Below are positions 1-8,325 of a stretch of 64,000 bases of DNA, in pieces. Each line of letters starts with the position of its first letter. Positions within the stretch are counted from its first letter, which is position 1. The translations under genes were made by a program, and so were the position numbers. This DNA is from Neobacillus sp. DY30 (GTDB taxonomy: Bacteria > Bacillota > Bacilli > Bacillales > Cytobacillaceae), in contig NZ_CP126093.1 of NCBI RefSeq assembly GCF_030123065.1, forward strand, positions 810,001 to 874,000, read 5' to 3'. The notes beneath the pieces are model-generated. The model did no database searches. It was not told where the DNA came from and saw only the letters and a list, made by a program, of their open reading frames with translations.

Positions 1-102
1 GTAGTGAATGATAATTTTAAAACAAAGAAATAATAGGAGGTGTTACTAATGGGTTTCTTGTCTAGATTATTTGGGAATACACCTGATAAGGAGGAAAAAA
101 GA

Positions 103-714
103 ATGACAAATGTAAAATTGGCAGTAATTTTTTACAGTATGGGTGGCACAAATTATCAATTAGCAAAGTGGGCTGAAGAAGGAGCAAAAGAAGCTGGTGC
201 TGAGGTTAAAGTATTAAAAGTACAAGAATTAGCTCCTGATTCTATTATTGAGAGAAATGAAGTATGGAAAAACACAGTAGAAGCAACAAAAAATGTTCCA
301 ATTGCAACAGGAGACGATATTGAATGGGCAGACGCAATCATCTTTAGTGTTCCGACTCGATTTGGAAACATGCCTTCACAAATGAAGCAATTCCTTGATA
401 TTCAAGGAGGACTTTGGGCAACAGGTAAAACTGTCAACAAAGTAGTCAGCGCCATGACCTCTGCACAAAATCCGCATGGCGGTCAAGAAGCAACACTTCT
501 TTCATTATATACATCCATGATGCATTGGGGTGCCATTATTGCTGCTCCTGGTTATACGGATCCTGTTACATTTGGAGCTGGCGGTAACCCATATGGAACA
601 AGTGTTACTGTTGGTCAAGATGGAAAAATGATTGATGATGTTCAAGCTGCTGTAAAACACCAAGCAAAGCGTACAGTTACCGTTGCTGAGTGGGTAAAAA
701 AGGCGAACCAATAA
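103..714 (+). CDS. WrbA-like NAD(P)H:quinone oxidoreductase (flavodoxin family)
   Basis: A 203-residue flavodoxin-fold protein, expected to bind FMN and reduce quinones by two electrons in the cytoplasm. The N-terminal VIFYSMGGTNYQLA is the FMN-phosphate loop. VPTRFGNMPSQMKQFLD and the later SAQNPHGGQE/GAGGNPYG segments match the WrbA layout. Two starts compete: ATG 103 has AAGGAGG at 88-94 and fits the family N terminus, while ATG 49 has AGGAGG at 35-40 and would add 18 residues (MGFLSRLFGN...). I prefer 103. The gene stands alone and is closed by a terminator at 731. Quinone detoxification fits the aromatic catabolic genes downstream, but that link is inference. Confidence 0.85.
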   Translation: MTNVKLAVIFYSMGGTNYQLAKWAEEGAKEAGAEVKVLKVQELAPDSIIERNEVWKNTVEATKNVPIATGDDIEWADAIIFSVPTRFGNMPSQMKQFLDIQGGLWATGKTVNKVVSAMTSAQNPHGGQEATLLSLYTSMMHWGAIIAAPGYTDPVTFGAGGNPYGTSVTVGQDGKMIDDVQAAVKHQAKRTVTVAEWVKKANQ

Positions 715-730
715 AATCTTTATTAATTAA

Positions 731-766
731 AAAAGCTAATTGGAGCCTTCCGATTAGTTTTTTTAA
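731..766 (+). terminator. Rho-independent terminator after the WrbA-like gene
   Basis: Arms CTAATTGGA and TCCGATTAG pair around a short loop and are followed by a run of seven T. It lies 16 bases past the stop codon. The rest of the gap to 873 shows nothing I can name. Confidence 0.8.
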
Positions 767-872
767 TTACATAGAAAATAATTTTAAACTCGAAGGAATA
801 GTAAATAATACCTAAAGAAATAATAGGTAGGATGTCACTGTCACGAAATTTTTCTGTCGAAGGAGTTATTGT

Positions 873-1343
873 ATGGAAAAGAAACTGTTGAATTTACTCA
901 CATCTTTGTGCTTTGTTTTCCTCCCATTCTTATTTAAAGGTCCAAAAATGAGAGAAAATCTTGTTATTTTTTTCTCAAAGGGAGTTCTTGCTTACCTAAT
1001 AGACGCTTATGTTATTGGTACTAAAAGAGTAGAATATCCAGTCCGTCCTTTTCCAAAGATTTTTAGGACTAACATCATTTATACATTATTATTTTTTCCA
1101 CTTTTAAGTGTGATTTGGGTTAAGCTCTCTTATAACGATAAGGTTAGTAAAATCCTATTGAAAAGTTTCATATTTAGTGTGCCCATGAGTATCGGTCAAT
1201 GGTACTTTGAAAAAAACACAAAATTATTTAAATGGAAAAAGTGGACGCCTTTTCATACTTTTGCAAGTGTAAATTTTACTTTGTTTACTATAAGAGGTTT
1301 AGTTGGGCTTTTGAAGAAAATAGATAAGTTAAAGGGAGCATAA
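873..1343 (+). CDS. CBO0543-like small membrane protein
   Basis: A 156-residue protein with about four hydrophobic segments (roughly residues 7-22, 28-48, 65-85, 95-112) and basic loops. The C-terminal half has a WKKWTPFH segment typical of the CBO0543 family of Bacillus/Clostridium membrane proteins, whose function is not known. AAGGAG at 860-865 precedes ATG 873 at good spacing. It is monocistronic, and the next gene converges on it. Family assignment is from memory of the motif, so moderately sure. Confidence 0.6.
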   Translation: MEKKLLNLLTSLCFVFLPFLFKGPKMRENLVIFFSKGVLAYLIDAYVIGTKRVEYPVRPFPKIFRTNIIYTLLFFPLLSVIWVKLSYNDKVSKILLKSFIFSVPMSIGQWYFEKNTKLFKWKKWTPFHTFASVNFTLFTIRGLVGLLKKIDKLKGA

Positions 1344-1449
1344 GTGACCTTAATTAATATTAAATTAAAGTTTTACAGAGAGCTGAATACCAATGATGCA
1401 ATTTTTTTAAATTGGTCAGGAGGGTGCAATTCTAAATGCAACCCGACAT

Positions 1450-2238
1450 TCAGCTCGGTACTGTTTCTAATTGATCAACCCATAGTATCGTTAGTAAATT
1501 CGGCAGTGTGGACATTTCATTATGAATCTGAATATATTTATTACACTTTACAGTCGCTATACACTCAATAAAAGAATGTTGGTCTTCAATCAATACTTTA
1601 TAACTGCCTACATTCGGCAGCGAATAATTCGGCAGTAAACCTTTCTTTTGACAATACTTTGTTTTATAAAAGCCCCCCAATAGACTCGGTAGTTCACTTA
1701 GCTTTCGTTCATTTAAGTACTTTCTAATCAAAGTCGAACTAATTTTTTGATTATTACACTTTAACTCTTCGACAACAGTAAGGCCTACTTGCTGTTTAGC
1801 TGCATAAACTACCAGTGTTTTAGCTGTGCCTCTTGCTTTTGCTCCATATGTGTAGTCGAAACCGCAAATAATTTCCGCAGCATTCAAACCAATTATATAA
1901 TCATCTAAAAAATCAGTCGCTTCTACTTTAGCTAATTCCTTTGTAAACTCTACGATATAAAAAATGTCTACTCCAAGCCTTTCTAACTTTTCTACTTTTT
2001 GTTCTAGCGGCTCTAGATATGAGACGTCAATGTCCGGAAATAAAACACTTTTTGGATGCGGGAAAAAAGAGAGGACCGCTAGTGATAAATTTTGTGCTTT
2101 TGCTTTTTCTTTAGCTGTTTGAATTACTTTTTGATGCCCTAAATGCACACCATCAAAATATCCAAGCGCCATCGCTGCCTTGGGAGCTGATTGTTTAATC
2201 TCTTGTAAGTTATTAGCATTCACATAAATTACCTTCAT
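1450..2238 (-). CDS. FAD synthetase family protein (RibF-like, flavokinase half eroded)
   Basis: A 262-residue protein, shorter than the roughly 310-320 of RibF. The N-terminal half carries the nucleotidyltransferase signature GYFDGVHLGHQKVI (about residues 27-40) and the FFPHP segment, so FMN adenylylation to FAD is expected. The C-terminal half, where RibF has its riboflavin kinase domain with a PTAN motif, is short and lacks that motif (LPNYSLPNVGSY instead). The kinase activity is therefore probably lost. It is the third gene of a reverse operon behind a flavin reductase and a hydratase, which suggests a dedicated cofactor supply for the flavin monooxygenase at 8326. The start is ATG 2238 with GGAGATAATC upstream. 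Confidence 0.75.
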   Translation of the reverse strand: MKVIYVNANNLQEIKQSAPKAAMALGYFDGVHLGHQKVIQTAKEKAKAQNLSLAVLSFFPHPKSVLFPDIDVSYLEPLEQKVEKLERLGVDIFYIVEFTKELAKVEATDFLDDYIIGLNAAEIICGFDYTYGAKARGTAKTLVVYAAKQQVGLTVVEELKCNNQKISSTLIRKYLNERKLSELPSLLGGFYKTKYCQKKGLLPNYSLPNVGSYKVLIEDQHSFIECIATVKCNKYIQIHNEMSTLPNLLTILWVDQLETVPS

Positions 2239-2290
2239 TGTGATTATCTCCTTTTTCTTTCCGGATCCAATAATTCTTACTATGAAGCTT

Positions 2291-3085
2291 TTATTTTTTC
2301 ACCGCTTCCTTCAAAATAGTAGCGTTTACCTTCCCGAGTATACCGAAGTCAACTTCAAATTCATCGCCTGTTTCAAAGGTAACGGCTTTTGATAGGGCCC
2401 CTGATAAAACAAACATGCCCGGATCGATAGAAATGCCATATGCACTCAATTCATTAGCCAGCCAGACAACCGCATTGAGTGGGTTGCCTAACACGGCCGA
2501 ACTCGTTGCTTCGTCTAGAAATTCACCATTTTTCTTCACAATCATGGGGATATTTGTAATGTCCTCAATATCTTTAAGCAGTGTGTGCTTTTTACCTAAG
2601 ATGGCACCTGCTGAAGAACCGTTGTCTGCTACTGTATCTTCGAATTTTATTTTCCAATTTGCAATACGGCTATCGATTACTTCTACTGCTGGTACAACAT
2701 AAGCAGTGGCATCGATTACATCTTGCGGTGTCACTTTTGGTCCTCTTAACTCTTTATTGAAAACAAATGCAATCTCAAACTCTACCTTTGGTTGAATAAA
2801 GGACTCAGCGGTTAAACCATCTGCCTCGTCATATACCATCGTATCTAAAATAAAGCCGTAGTCTGGTGTATATACATTCAACATTTCTTGAATCGCTTTA
2901 CTTGTTAGACCAATTTTTAGCCCTTTTACTGCCGCCCCGGAGTCAATCTTTTGACGGATTTGTGCTAATTGCACTGCATAGGCATCAGCAACTGTAATAT
3001 TTTCATAGGTTTCAGTTAGTGGCACAATTGGCTGCTTTGTACGTTCTGCTTCAAGCAATGCTTCAACCATAATATTAATATTCAT
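2291..3085 (-). CDS. 2-keto-4-pentenoate hydratase family protein
   Basis: 264 residues, full length for the 2-hydroxypenta-2,4-dienoate hydratase / 4-oxalocrotonate decarboxylase family (MhpD, DmpE, HsaE). Family features include GLKIGLTSKAIQ (about 54-65), the metal-binding acidic stretch PKVEFEIAFVF (about 98-108) and the substrate loop around VPAVEVIDSRI. It would add water to the dienoate released by the C-C hydrolase at 7405. It follows the flavin reductase by 14 bases and has GAAGGAGA before its ATG. Because the pathway carries a hydrolase and no semialdehyde dehydrogenase, hydratase is preferred over decarboxylase. Confidence 0.85.
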   Translation of the reverse strand: MNINIMVEALLEAERTKQPIVPLTETYENITVADAYAVQLAQIRQKIDSGAAVKGLKIGLTSKAIQEMLNVYTPDYGFILDTMVYDEADGLTAESFIQPKVEFEIAFVFNKELRGPKVTPQDVIDATAYVVPAVEVIDSRIANWKIKFEDTVADNGSSAGAILGKKHTLLKDIEDITNIPMIVKKNGEFLDEATSSAVLGNPLNAVVWLANELSAYGISIDPGMFVLSGALSKAVTFETGDEFEVDFGILGKVNATILKEAVKK

Positions 3086-3099
3086 AGAGAATTCTCCTT

Positions 3100-3573
3100 C
3101 TAAGCCTTAACTGTTTCTGCCTCAGTCAATTGACGATATTTACCTGAGAAGAATAATAACGGATTTTTATCCTCAAGACGTAAATCTACTACCTTGCCAA
3201 TGAACAAGGTATGGTCACCTTCTACATGTTCTGATACAACTTCACATGCGATTTGAGCGATAGCCCCTTTTAGGACTGGCAGTTCAGCTAACGTTTCAAA
3301 CTCTACTGCTTCACCAGGTTTCCCAGCGAAATGACGTGAATAATGCTCTTGATCTTCCGCTAAGATATTTACCGTATATCTTTTAGATTGTGAGACTTTC
3401 TCTAAAAATTTTGCTTTATGTCCAATAGAAATTAAGACAAGCTTCGGATCCAATGATACAGACATGAAACCGTTTGCTGTCATTCCATGTGTTTCTCCCT
3501 CGTTTTCCGTTAAAAGAACTGTTACACCAGTGGCAAATTTCCCCATTGCATCCCTAAATAAACGATCATCCAT
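3100..3573 (-). CDS. Flavin reductase, small component of a two-component monooxygenase (HsaB/HpaC-like)
   Basis: 157 residues, usual length for short-chain flavin:NAD(P)H reductases of the HpaC/HsaB class. The sequence starts DRLFRDAMGKFATGVTVL and contains GMTANGFMSVSLDPKLVL, the FMN-binding core, and HTLFIGKVVDL near the end. It should make reduced flavin for the oxygenase encoded at 8326-9495. ATG 3573 has GGAGG eight bases upstream. It is the first gene of the reverse operon reductase-hydratase-FAD synthetase and lies about 5 kb from its presumed oxygenase partner. Confidence 0.88.
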   Translation of the reverse strand: MDDRLFRDAMGKFATGVTVLLTENEGETHGMTANGFMSVSLDPKLVLISIGHKAKFLEKVSQSKRYTVNILAEDQEHYSRHFAGKPGEAVEFETLAELPVLKGAIAQIACEVVSEHVEGDHTLFIGKVVDLRLEDKNPLLFFSGKYRQLTEAETVKA

Positions 3574-4035
3574 CCCAATTCCTCCATTCTTAATCGATTA
3601 ATTTAATCATAAAGGAGTCCTTTTTAAATTGTCATGGCTATTTTTATTGAAAATTGAGATAAAAACAATAAAATTTACGCAAGACCAAATTTGTATTTTT
3701 TGTTAAAAAATTTTAGAAAATTTCAGATTTATCAATATATGTAAATGAAAAAATTTAAACATTTTTTGAATTGGGAATTTAATCTTTTCTTTTTTGTTCT
3801 CATTCAAACCCAAATAAGTATCATTTTTTTTTCTTGTAAATCTCTTTTTTTTCAAATAGAATTCTTTTCATGGAAGATTCGTATATTGAATTTTTCAGGA
3901 ATAAATGGAGGTGTGATATTATTCTAACATTATATTGAAAACGCTAACAATTACCTCAAGAATTTTCGGAAGAGTCTAACAATATTACTGCGAAATGATG
4001 TGGATAGGAAAATTCAGTACTACAAGGGGGATTTT
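3574..4035. other. 462-bp AT-rich divergent control region
   Basis: It separates the reverse reductase operon from the forward MFS gene. It holds a palindromic ATCGATTAATTTAATCAT-type stretch near 3593, a 12-mer ATTTTTATTGAA at 3640-3651 that recurs in reverse complement at 7316-7327 in the other divergent region of this module, and a cre box at 3936. The 60-codon open frame at 3745-3927 is low-complexity and not credible as a gene. Confidence 0.5.
3936..3949 (+). promoter_or_regulatory. cre box (CcpA binding site)
   Basis: TGAAAACGCTAACA matches the Bacillus cre consensus TGWNANCGNTNWCA at every constrained position. It lies 87 bases before the MFS start. Known role of cre: binding of CcpA-HPr(Ser-P). 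Repression of the uptake gene by preferred sugars is the inference. Confidence 0.75.
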
Positions 4036-5334
4036 ATGCATATGCGCTGGGTTGTATTAGGATTTTTATTCTTACTCTCTGTTTTAAACTATACGGATAA
4101 AACAGTTTTAGGATTAGCCGCAGAACCAATCATGTCTGAACTAAATTTATCTTACGATCAGTTTGGTTTAGTAGGAAGTAGCTTCTTTGCTGCATACGCT
4201 GTCGGAAGTATTATTTTAAGTACATTAACGTATCGCTTCAATACAAAATATTTATTAATGATCATTGCTGCTGGATGGACTGTTTCATTAGCAAGCGCTT
4301 ATTTTGTAGAAACGGTAACAAACTTAATCCTACTGCGTGTAACTTTAGGTTTCTTCGAGGGTGGTACGCTCGGTTTGTGCATAGCACACCTTTCACGATG
4401 GTTTACTAGTTCACAACGCGGTGTCGCTTCAGCTATTATGACTTCTGGTACAACAGTTGGTACGTATTTAGCTGCACCACTTTTAGTTATGGGGATTACA
4501 AACTTAGGTTGGCAGCATACTTTCGCAATATTAGGGGCAGCAAGCTCTATATGGGCATTCTTCTTCTTCTTTATGAGGGACGAGCCTAAGCAGCCACTGG
4601 TTGAGGACGTAAAATCTTTAGCTTCTAACAAGGAAGTACCATTCAAGTATATTTTAAAAGTTTTAATCAACCCGTATGTACTATCCATTTTAGTTGTAGG
4701 TTTCGTCTCCATGTGGATTACAACTTGGGTTATAACATGGGCACCAACTTACTTAACAAAAATCGTTGGTCTTGAGCCGCATATTATGAGCTTAGTATTT
4801 GCCGGTATGGGTATTGCAGGTACTGTATTCGCAATTTGTGCAGGAAAATTTACAGACATGTTATTCAAGAAAAATAAAAGCCTTATCAAATCTTATGACC
4901 GAGTATTGGTTATAGTACTACTTGTGGGTGCGGTCTCTTACGCAATGACAACAATTGTATCTTCACCAGTTTTGGCATGTATTTTCTTAGGCGGAGGCCT
5001 GGTAATGAACACAAGTCTATTACCGTTAAATGTTGCAATAAAAACGTTGATTATTCCGAAAAAATTAGTAGGCAGTGTAACAGGAATTTCATTATCGATT
5101 TCAAGTATGGCTGGAGTAATCGGTCCATGGATTACTGGTTACTTAATTACATTTACAGGTGATGACGTTCGCTCGGGCTTTAACTCAGGGGTGTTAGTGA
5201 TCGTTAGTTTATATGTTGTAACTGCAATCGTGTTATTAGCTACACGTAAATTAAAAATAACAGCAACTGAAAAAGAAGATGCACGTCGTACTACGGAAGA
5301 GAAGCAAATGAGCCTAAATGTTTCTGTAGAGTAA
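4036..5334 (+). CDS. MFS transporter, probably for an aromatic acid or phenolic substrate
   Basis: 432 residues with about 12 membrane segments. The first loop NYTDKTVLGLAAEPIM and the GFFEGGTLG/RGVASAIMTSGTTVGTY segments fit the anion:cation symporter (ACS) branch of the major facilitator superfamily, which includes 4-hydroxybenzoate and phthalate carriers. ATG 4036 follows AAGGGGG, and an upstream in-frame start at 4000 has no ribosome site. The central loop is short and charged. Placement inside the meta-cleavage module suggests it imports that pathway's substrate, though the substrate cannot be read from sequence. A cre box lies upstream and a terminator downstream. Confidence 0.8.
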   Translation: MHMRWVVLGFLFLLSVLNYTDKTVLGLAAEPIMSELNLSYDQFGLVGSSFFAAYAVGSIILSTLTYRFNTKYLLMIIAAGWTVSLASAYFVETVTNLILLRVTLGFFEGGTLGLCIAHLSRWFTSSQRGVASAIMTSGTTVGTYLAAPLLVMGITNLGWQHTFAILGAASSIWAFFFFFMRDEPKQPLVEDVKSLASNKEVPFKYILKVLINPYVLSILVVGFVSMWITTWVITWAPTYLTKIVGLEPHIMSLVFAGMGIAGTVFAICAGKFTDMLFKKNKSLIKSYDRVLVIVLLVGAVSYAMTTIVSSPVLACIFLGGGLVMNTSLLPLNVAIKTLIIPKKLVGSVTGISLSISSMAGVIGPWITGYLITFTGDDVRSGFNSGVLVIVSLYVVTAIVLLATRKLKITATEKEDARRTTEEKQMSLNVSVE

Positions 5335-5348
5335 TAGAATCCCACATG

Positions 5349-5401
5349 AAAAAAGACTGTAGACAAACTAGAAAGTAAGTTTGCCTGCCAGTCTTTTTTT
5401 A
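5349..5401. terminator. Bidirectional terminator between convergent genes
   Basis: Nested arms AAAAAAGACTG / CAGTCTTTTTTT with an inner CAAACT / AGTTTG pair. A-rich and T-rich flanks would serve both the MFS gene and the reverse regulator. Confidence 0.8.
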
Positions 5402-5421
5402 TCGTTTTAAACCTCATTCAA

Positions 5422-7227
5422 TTAGCGTGCAAATTCCTCAAAGCATAAACTATCCGACAATATTAGCGCCTGAATCACTAATAAAGTATACGCAGCTGTT
5501 GAAGCGTTTTTTAGTGAAATTTGCAGCTGCTCTTCAATTTGCTTTATACGATATTGGATACCGCCGATTGATAACGTCAACTCATCCATCGTTTCTTTTA
5601 AGCGCTGGCTATTTAATAAATAAACGTAAAGCGTGTGCAGTAATTCTTTTTTACGAGGATCGTCGAAATTGTATAAGTCCTTTAACGTCTTTTTCGCCAT
5701 TTCATGCAACTGTTCGATACTCATGTTCTTTACAATATCGCCAAGCATACCTAAATCTTCGTAATCCGTTAGCAGCTTTTGATTTGGGAAGCGAAGTGCG
5801 ATACGCGCCTCTTGTAGAGAACGTTCAAAATCCTTAAAGCTGCTAAACATTCCGCTAAGCCCGATTGAATATTTATAATTGCTGTTTTGTTTCTCCATCT
5901 TTTGAAAAATCTTCGTCATTTTATTTTGCGAGCCTTGCTTATCGCTATTAAGTGAGTTAAGGAGAGCAATTTCTTCCCCAAGTACTGCAAAAATACAAGG
6001 TAAATCCCACTCTTTTGCCAACTTTGAGAGCTGTGTCAGCTGATCATGTATGTCAATAATTTCGTTATTTTTCTTTTTCTTTTTTACACTAATAATACCT
6101 GTAGAAAACGGCGGCCGAAACATAAATGGTAAAAACTTATAGTAAGATTCGATATCTTTAATATTCCGATTATGAATTAAGCGCTCTAACAGCGAGCTGC
6201 GCATACGCTGCTGCTCCTCAAACTGCGCTTCCTCGTATAAAATACATAACGCCACGACAGTGGAAATACGCTCTAAAAATAAGTGATCGTTTTCATCCAT
6301 ATGTTGATCGTCAAAGTAAAAAAAAGAACAAGAGGCGTAATTTTTTTTATTAATAAGAACAGGTGAAGTCAACTTCCAATATTCATTGCCTTTGTAATGC
6401 GAAATGTTGTGCTTATCATCAAAATACGATAATTTCGCTTTATCTTTTTTCATTACTTGCTGCTGTTCTTCCGTTAAACCAATTTGACTTAACGGAGTGC
6501 CGTGAATATCCTCAATCAAAATGGGGATGTTCAACAGTTGATACGCAGCCTGTACAATTTCATCCATCGAATGCTTATCTGTTACTTTTTGCGTGAGTTG
6601 ACTATGAAACATCGAAATCTTTTCGAGCAATTGCTTATGATGCAAAAGTGCATCATAGGTCATTTCAAGCTCAGATAAAATGTTGTCGTTCTGATAAAGG
6701 TGGATAAGCTCCTCTTTCTTGTTGAGCCAATCGCGCTCCAAACGCACTTTAAACTCGCAGCATGGATCACCTTTTGCGACGCACTTGTACTCAATGGCAA
6801 TAATGGACTCGCCAAACTCATATGTTAATGCACCACTCGCAAACCCGCATAACATGTGACAAACACATTCATTTGCTAAACCGTAATTTTTAAGGTGTAA
6901 AGCTGCTTCGAATGATTCTACCCATTGACCCCACGTATTGTTACATTCAATCGTGCCATCTGGATGGCGGACAATTTCTCCCATGAAAATAACATCTTTT
7001 ACGTGACCTAAGCGCGAATGTCTTTTACCGACAGGACTCACCGAGTTTTTATTCTTAAGCCTATTTTTTGCTGATTCCATCCCAAACTCTTTACCAAATC
7101 GGAATAAAAAACCTTTCGTTTTATGGGAGCCAATGTTGGTAAGTAAATTGTTTTTTAATGTGTGGAAGGCATTTGCCGACATTAAAATATTTTTTGTTTC
7201 GTTAGAATCAAATGCTATTTCACTCAT
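5422..7227 (-). CDS. XylR_N/V4R-sensor PucR-type transcriptional regulator of aromatic catabolism
   Basis: 601 residues. Residues about 20-180 form an XylR_N plus V4R sensor: KTKGFLFRFGKEFGMESAKN, then CVCHMLCGFASGAL and CVAKGDPCCEFKV, whose cysteine pattern is typical of V4R. A middle GAF/PucR-like region follows. The C terminus (about 525-595) is a PucR-type helix-turn-helix: LLHTLYVYLLNSQRLKET and GGIQYRIKQIEEQLQ. It has no sigma-54 AAA+ domain, unlike XylR/DmpR. ATG 7227 is preferred over GTG 7236, which sits too close to AGGGGA. It is divergent from the hydrolase/oxygenase operon and probably activates it when a phenolic effector binds. Confidence 0.85.
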   Translation of the reverse strand: MSEIAFDSNETKNILMSANAFHTLKNNLLTNIGSHKTKGFLFRFGKEFGMESAKNRLKNKNSVSPVGKRHSRLGHVKDVIFMGEIVRHPDGTIECNNTWGQWVESFEAALHLKNYGLANECVCHMLCGFASGALTYEFGESIIAIEYKCVAKGDPCCEFKVRLERDWLNKKEELIHLYQNDNILSELEMTYDALLHHKQLLEKISMFHSQLTQKVTDKHSMDEIVQAAYQLLNIPILIEDIHGTPLSQIGLTEEQQQVMKKDKAKLSYFDDKHNISHYKGNEYWKLTSPVLINKKNYASCSFFYFDDQHMDENDHLFLERISTVVALCILYEEAQFEEQQRMRSSLLERLIHNRNIKDIESYYKFLPFMFRPPFSTGIISVKKKKKNNEIIDIHDQLTQLSKLAKEWDLPCIFAVLGEEIALLNSLNSDKQGSQNKMTKIFQKMEKQNSNYKYSIGLSGMFSSFKDFERSLQEARIALRFPNQKLLTDYEDLGMLGDIVKNMSIEQLHEMAKKTLKDLYNFDDPRKKELLHTLYVYLLNSQRLKETMDELTLSIGGIQYRIKQIEEQLQISLKNASTAAYTLLVIQALILSDSLCFEEFAR

Positions 7228-7404
7228 TAAAATCACATCCCCTATGATTTACTTTTCCCCATAATACTAGAGTTGAGTACCCTTTTCAATAAATTTTAAT
7301 GATTCTGACTATTCATTCAATAAAAATCGCTATTATGTTTAAATTTATTAACAGTTATACTCAAAACAACAAAAAACAGCCAATCAGTACAAGGGGGCAA
7401 AACG
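7228..7404. promoter_or_regulatory. Divergent promoter region of the meta-cleavage operon
   Basis: A 177-bp gap between the regulator and the hydrolase gene. TTCAATAAA occurs twice in the same orientation at 7285-7293 and 7316-7324, 31 bases apart (three helical turns). The second copy extends to a 12-mer that recurs inverted at 3640-3651. These are candidate regulator sites only. Confidence 0.35.
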
Positions 7405-8301
7405 ATGACAATTTTTGAAGACTTTCATAATAGTTACGTATTAGCAAAAGGTGTACGTACACATTATTCTTGGGCTGGAACAGAAGGACCAGCTGTAATA
7501 TTACTGCATGGTGCAGGACCTGGTGCCTGCGGCGCAGCGGGATGGCGTTTTATGTTGCCTGCATTAGCAAAAGCCGGTTTCCGCGCATACGCAGTAGATC
7601 AACTATCAATGGGCTTCACAGATGCACGCCCTCACGCATGGCCAGTAAATGGTCATCAAAGCTTAGTGAATCATGTACATGATTTTATTGAAGCATTATG
7701 TCTAGAGGAAGTATCACTTGTCGGCAACTCGCAAGGTGCTTACGTTGCAGCTAAATATGCAATTGACCACCCTGAAAAAGTAAAAAAGGTTGTTTACATC
7801 GGCAGTAATACCATTTATCAAGCGATGCAAGAAGTACCCGAAAGAAGATTGCGTTCATTCTTAGAAGTGATTGGTTACGATTATACAGAAGAATCGTTAC
7901 GTAAATTCATGTATCGCAATTCAAGTGAAGACACTGTCATTCCTGAAGAACTTATTCAACTACGTCATCAAGCAGCAACTCGCCCAGGCATAAAAGAATC
8001 CAATCAAGCGTTCGATGCTTACTTAGCAAGAATGAATGAAGAACCAAAGCTTTGGGATCGTTACTGTATTAAAGATACTTTACCAAAATTAAAAATTCCT
8101 GGCATATTCATTTGGGGTAACCAAGATACTGTCGCGCCGGTAGAGACAGGCTATAAGCTTGAGAAATTATTACCGAACATTAAATTCGAATATATAGACG
8201 ACTGCGGTCACCAAGCACAAACGGACCAGCCAGAAATCGTGAACAAACTTGTTATTGATTTTTTAACAGTTGAAAAAGATCAAGCAGTTGCAGCACAATA
8301 A
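7405..8301 (+). CDS. Alpha/beta hydrolase, meta-cleavage product C-C hydrolase (MhpC/BphD/HsaD-like)
   Basis: 298 residues, typical for MCP hydrolases. The oxyanion-hole HGAGPG is at 35-40, the nucleophile elbow GNSQG has Ser109, the acid is Asp241 in GNQDTVAP, and the base is His269 in DDCGHQAQ. These enzymes split the vinylogous 1,5-diketone formed by extradiol cleavage into a carboxylic acid and a 2-hydroxypenta-2,4-dienoate. The start is ATG with CAAGGGGGC upstream. It is the first gene of the operon hydrolase, monooxygenase (24-bp gap), dioxygenase. Substrate unknown. Confidence 0.88.
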   Translation: MTIFEDFHNSYVLAKGVRTHYSWAGTEGPAVILLHGAGPGACGAAGWRFMLPALAKAGFRAYAVDQLSMGFTDARPHAWPVNGHQSLVNHVHDFIEALCLEEVSLVGNSQGAYVAAKYAIDHPEKVKKVVYIGSNTIYQAMQEVPERRLRSFLEVIGYDYTEESLRKFMYRNSSEDTVIPEELIQLRHQAATRPGIKESNQAFDAYLARMNEEPKLWDRYCIKDTLPKLKIPGIFIWGNQDTVAPVETGYKLEKLLPNIKFEYIDDCGHQAQTDQPEIVNKLVIDFLTVEKDQAVAAQ

Positions 8302-8325
8302 ATTATTTTTGAAAGGAATGATCAG

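Noticed and set aside
1344-1571. 75-codon forward open frame after the CBO0543-like gene
   Set aside because: No ribosome site, it begins at the stop of the previous gene and overlaps the end of the FAD synthetase gene on the other strand; composition unlike a protein.
3745-3927. 60-codon forward open frame rich in Phe and Ile
   Set aside because: Product of an AT-rich control region; no ribosome site and low complexity.
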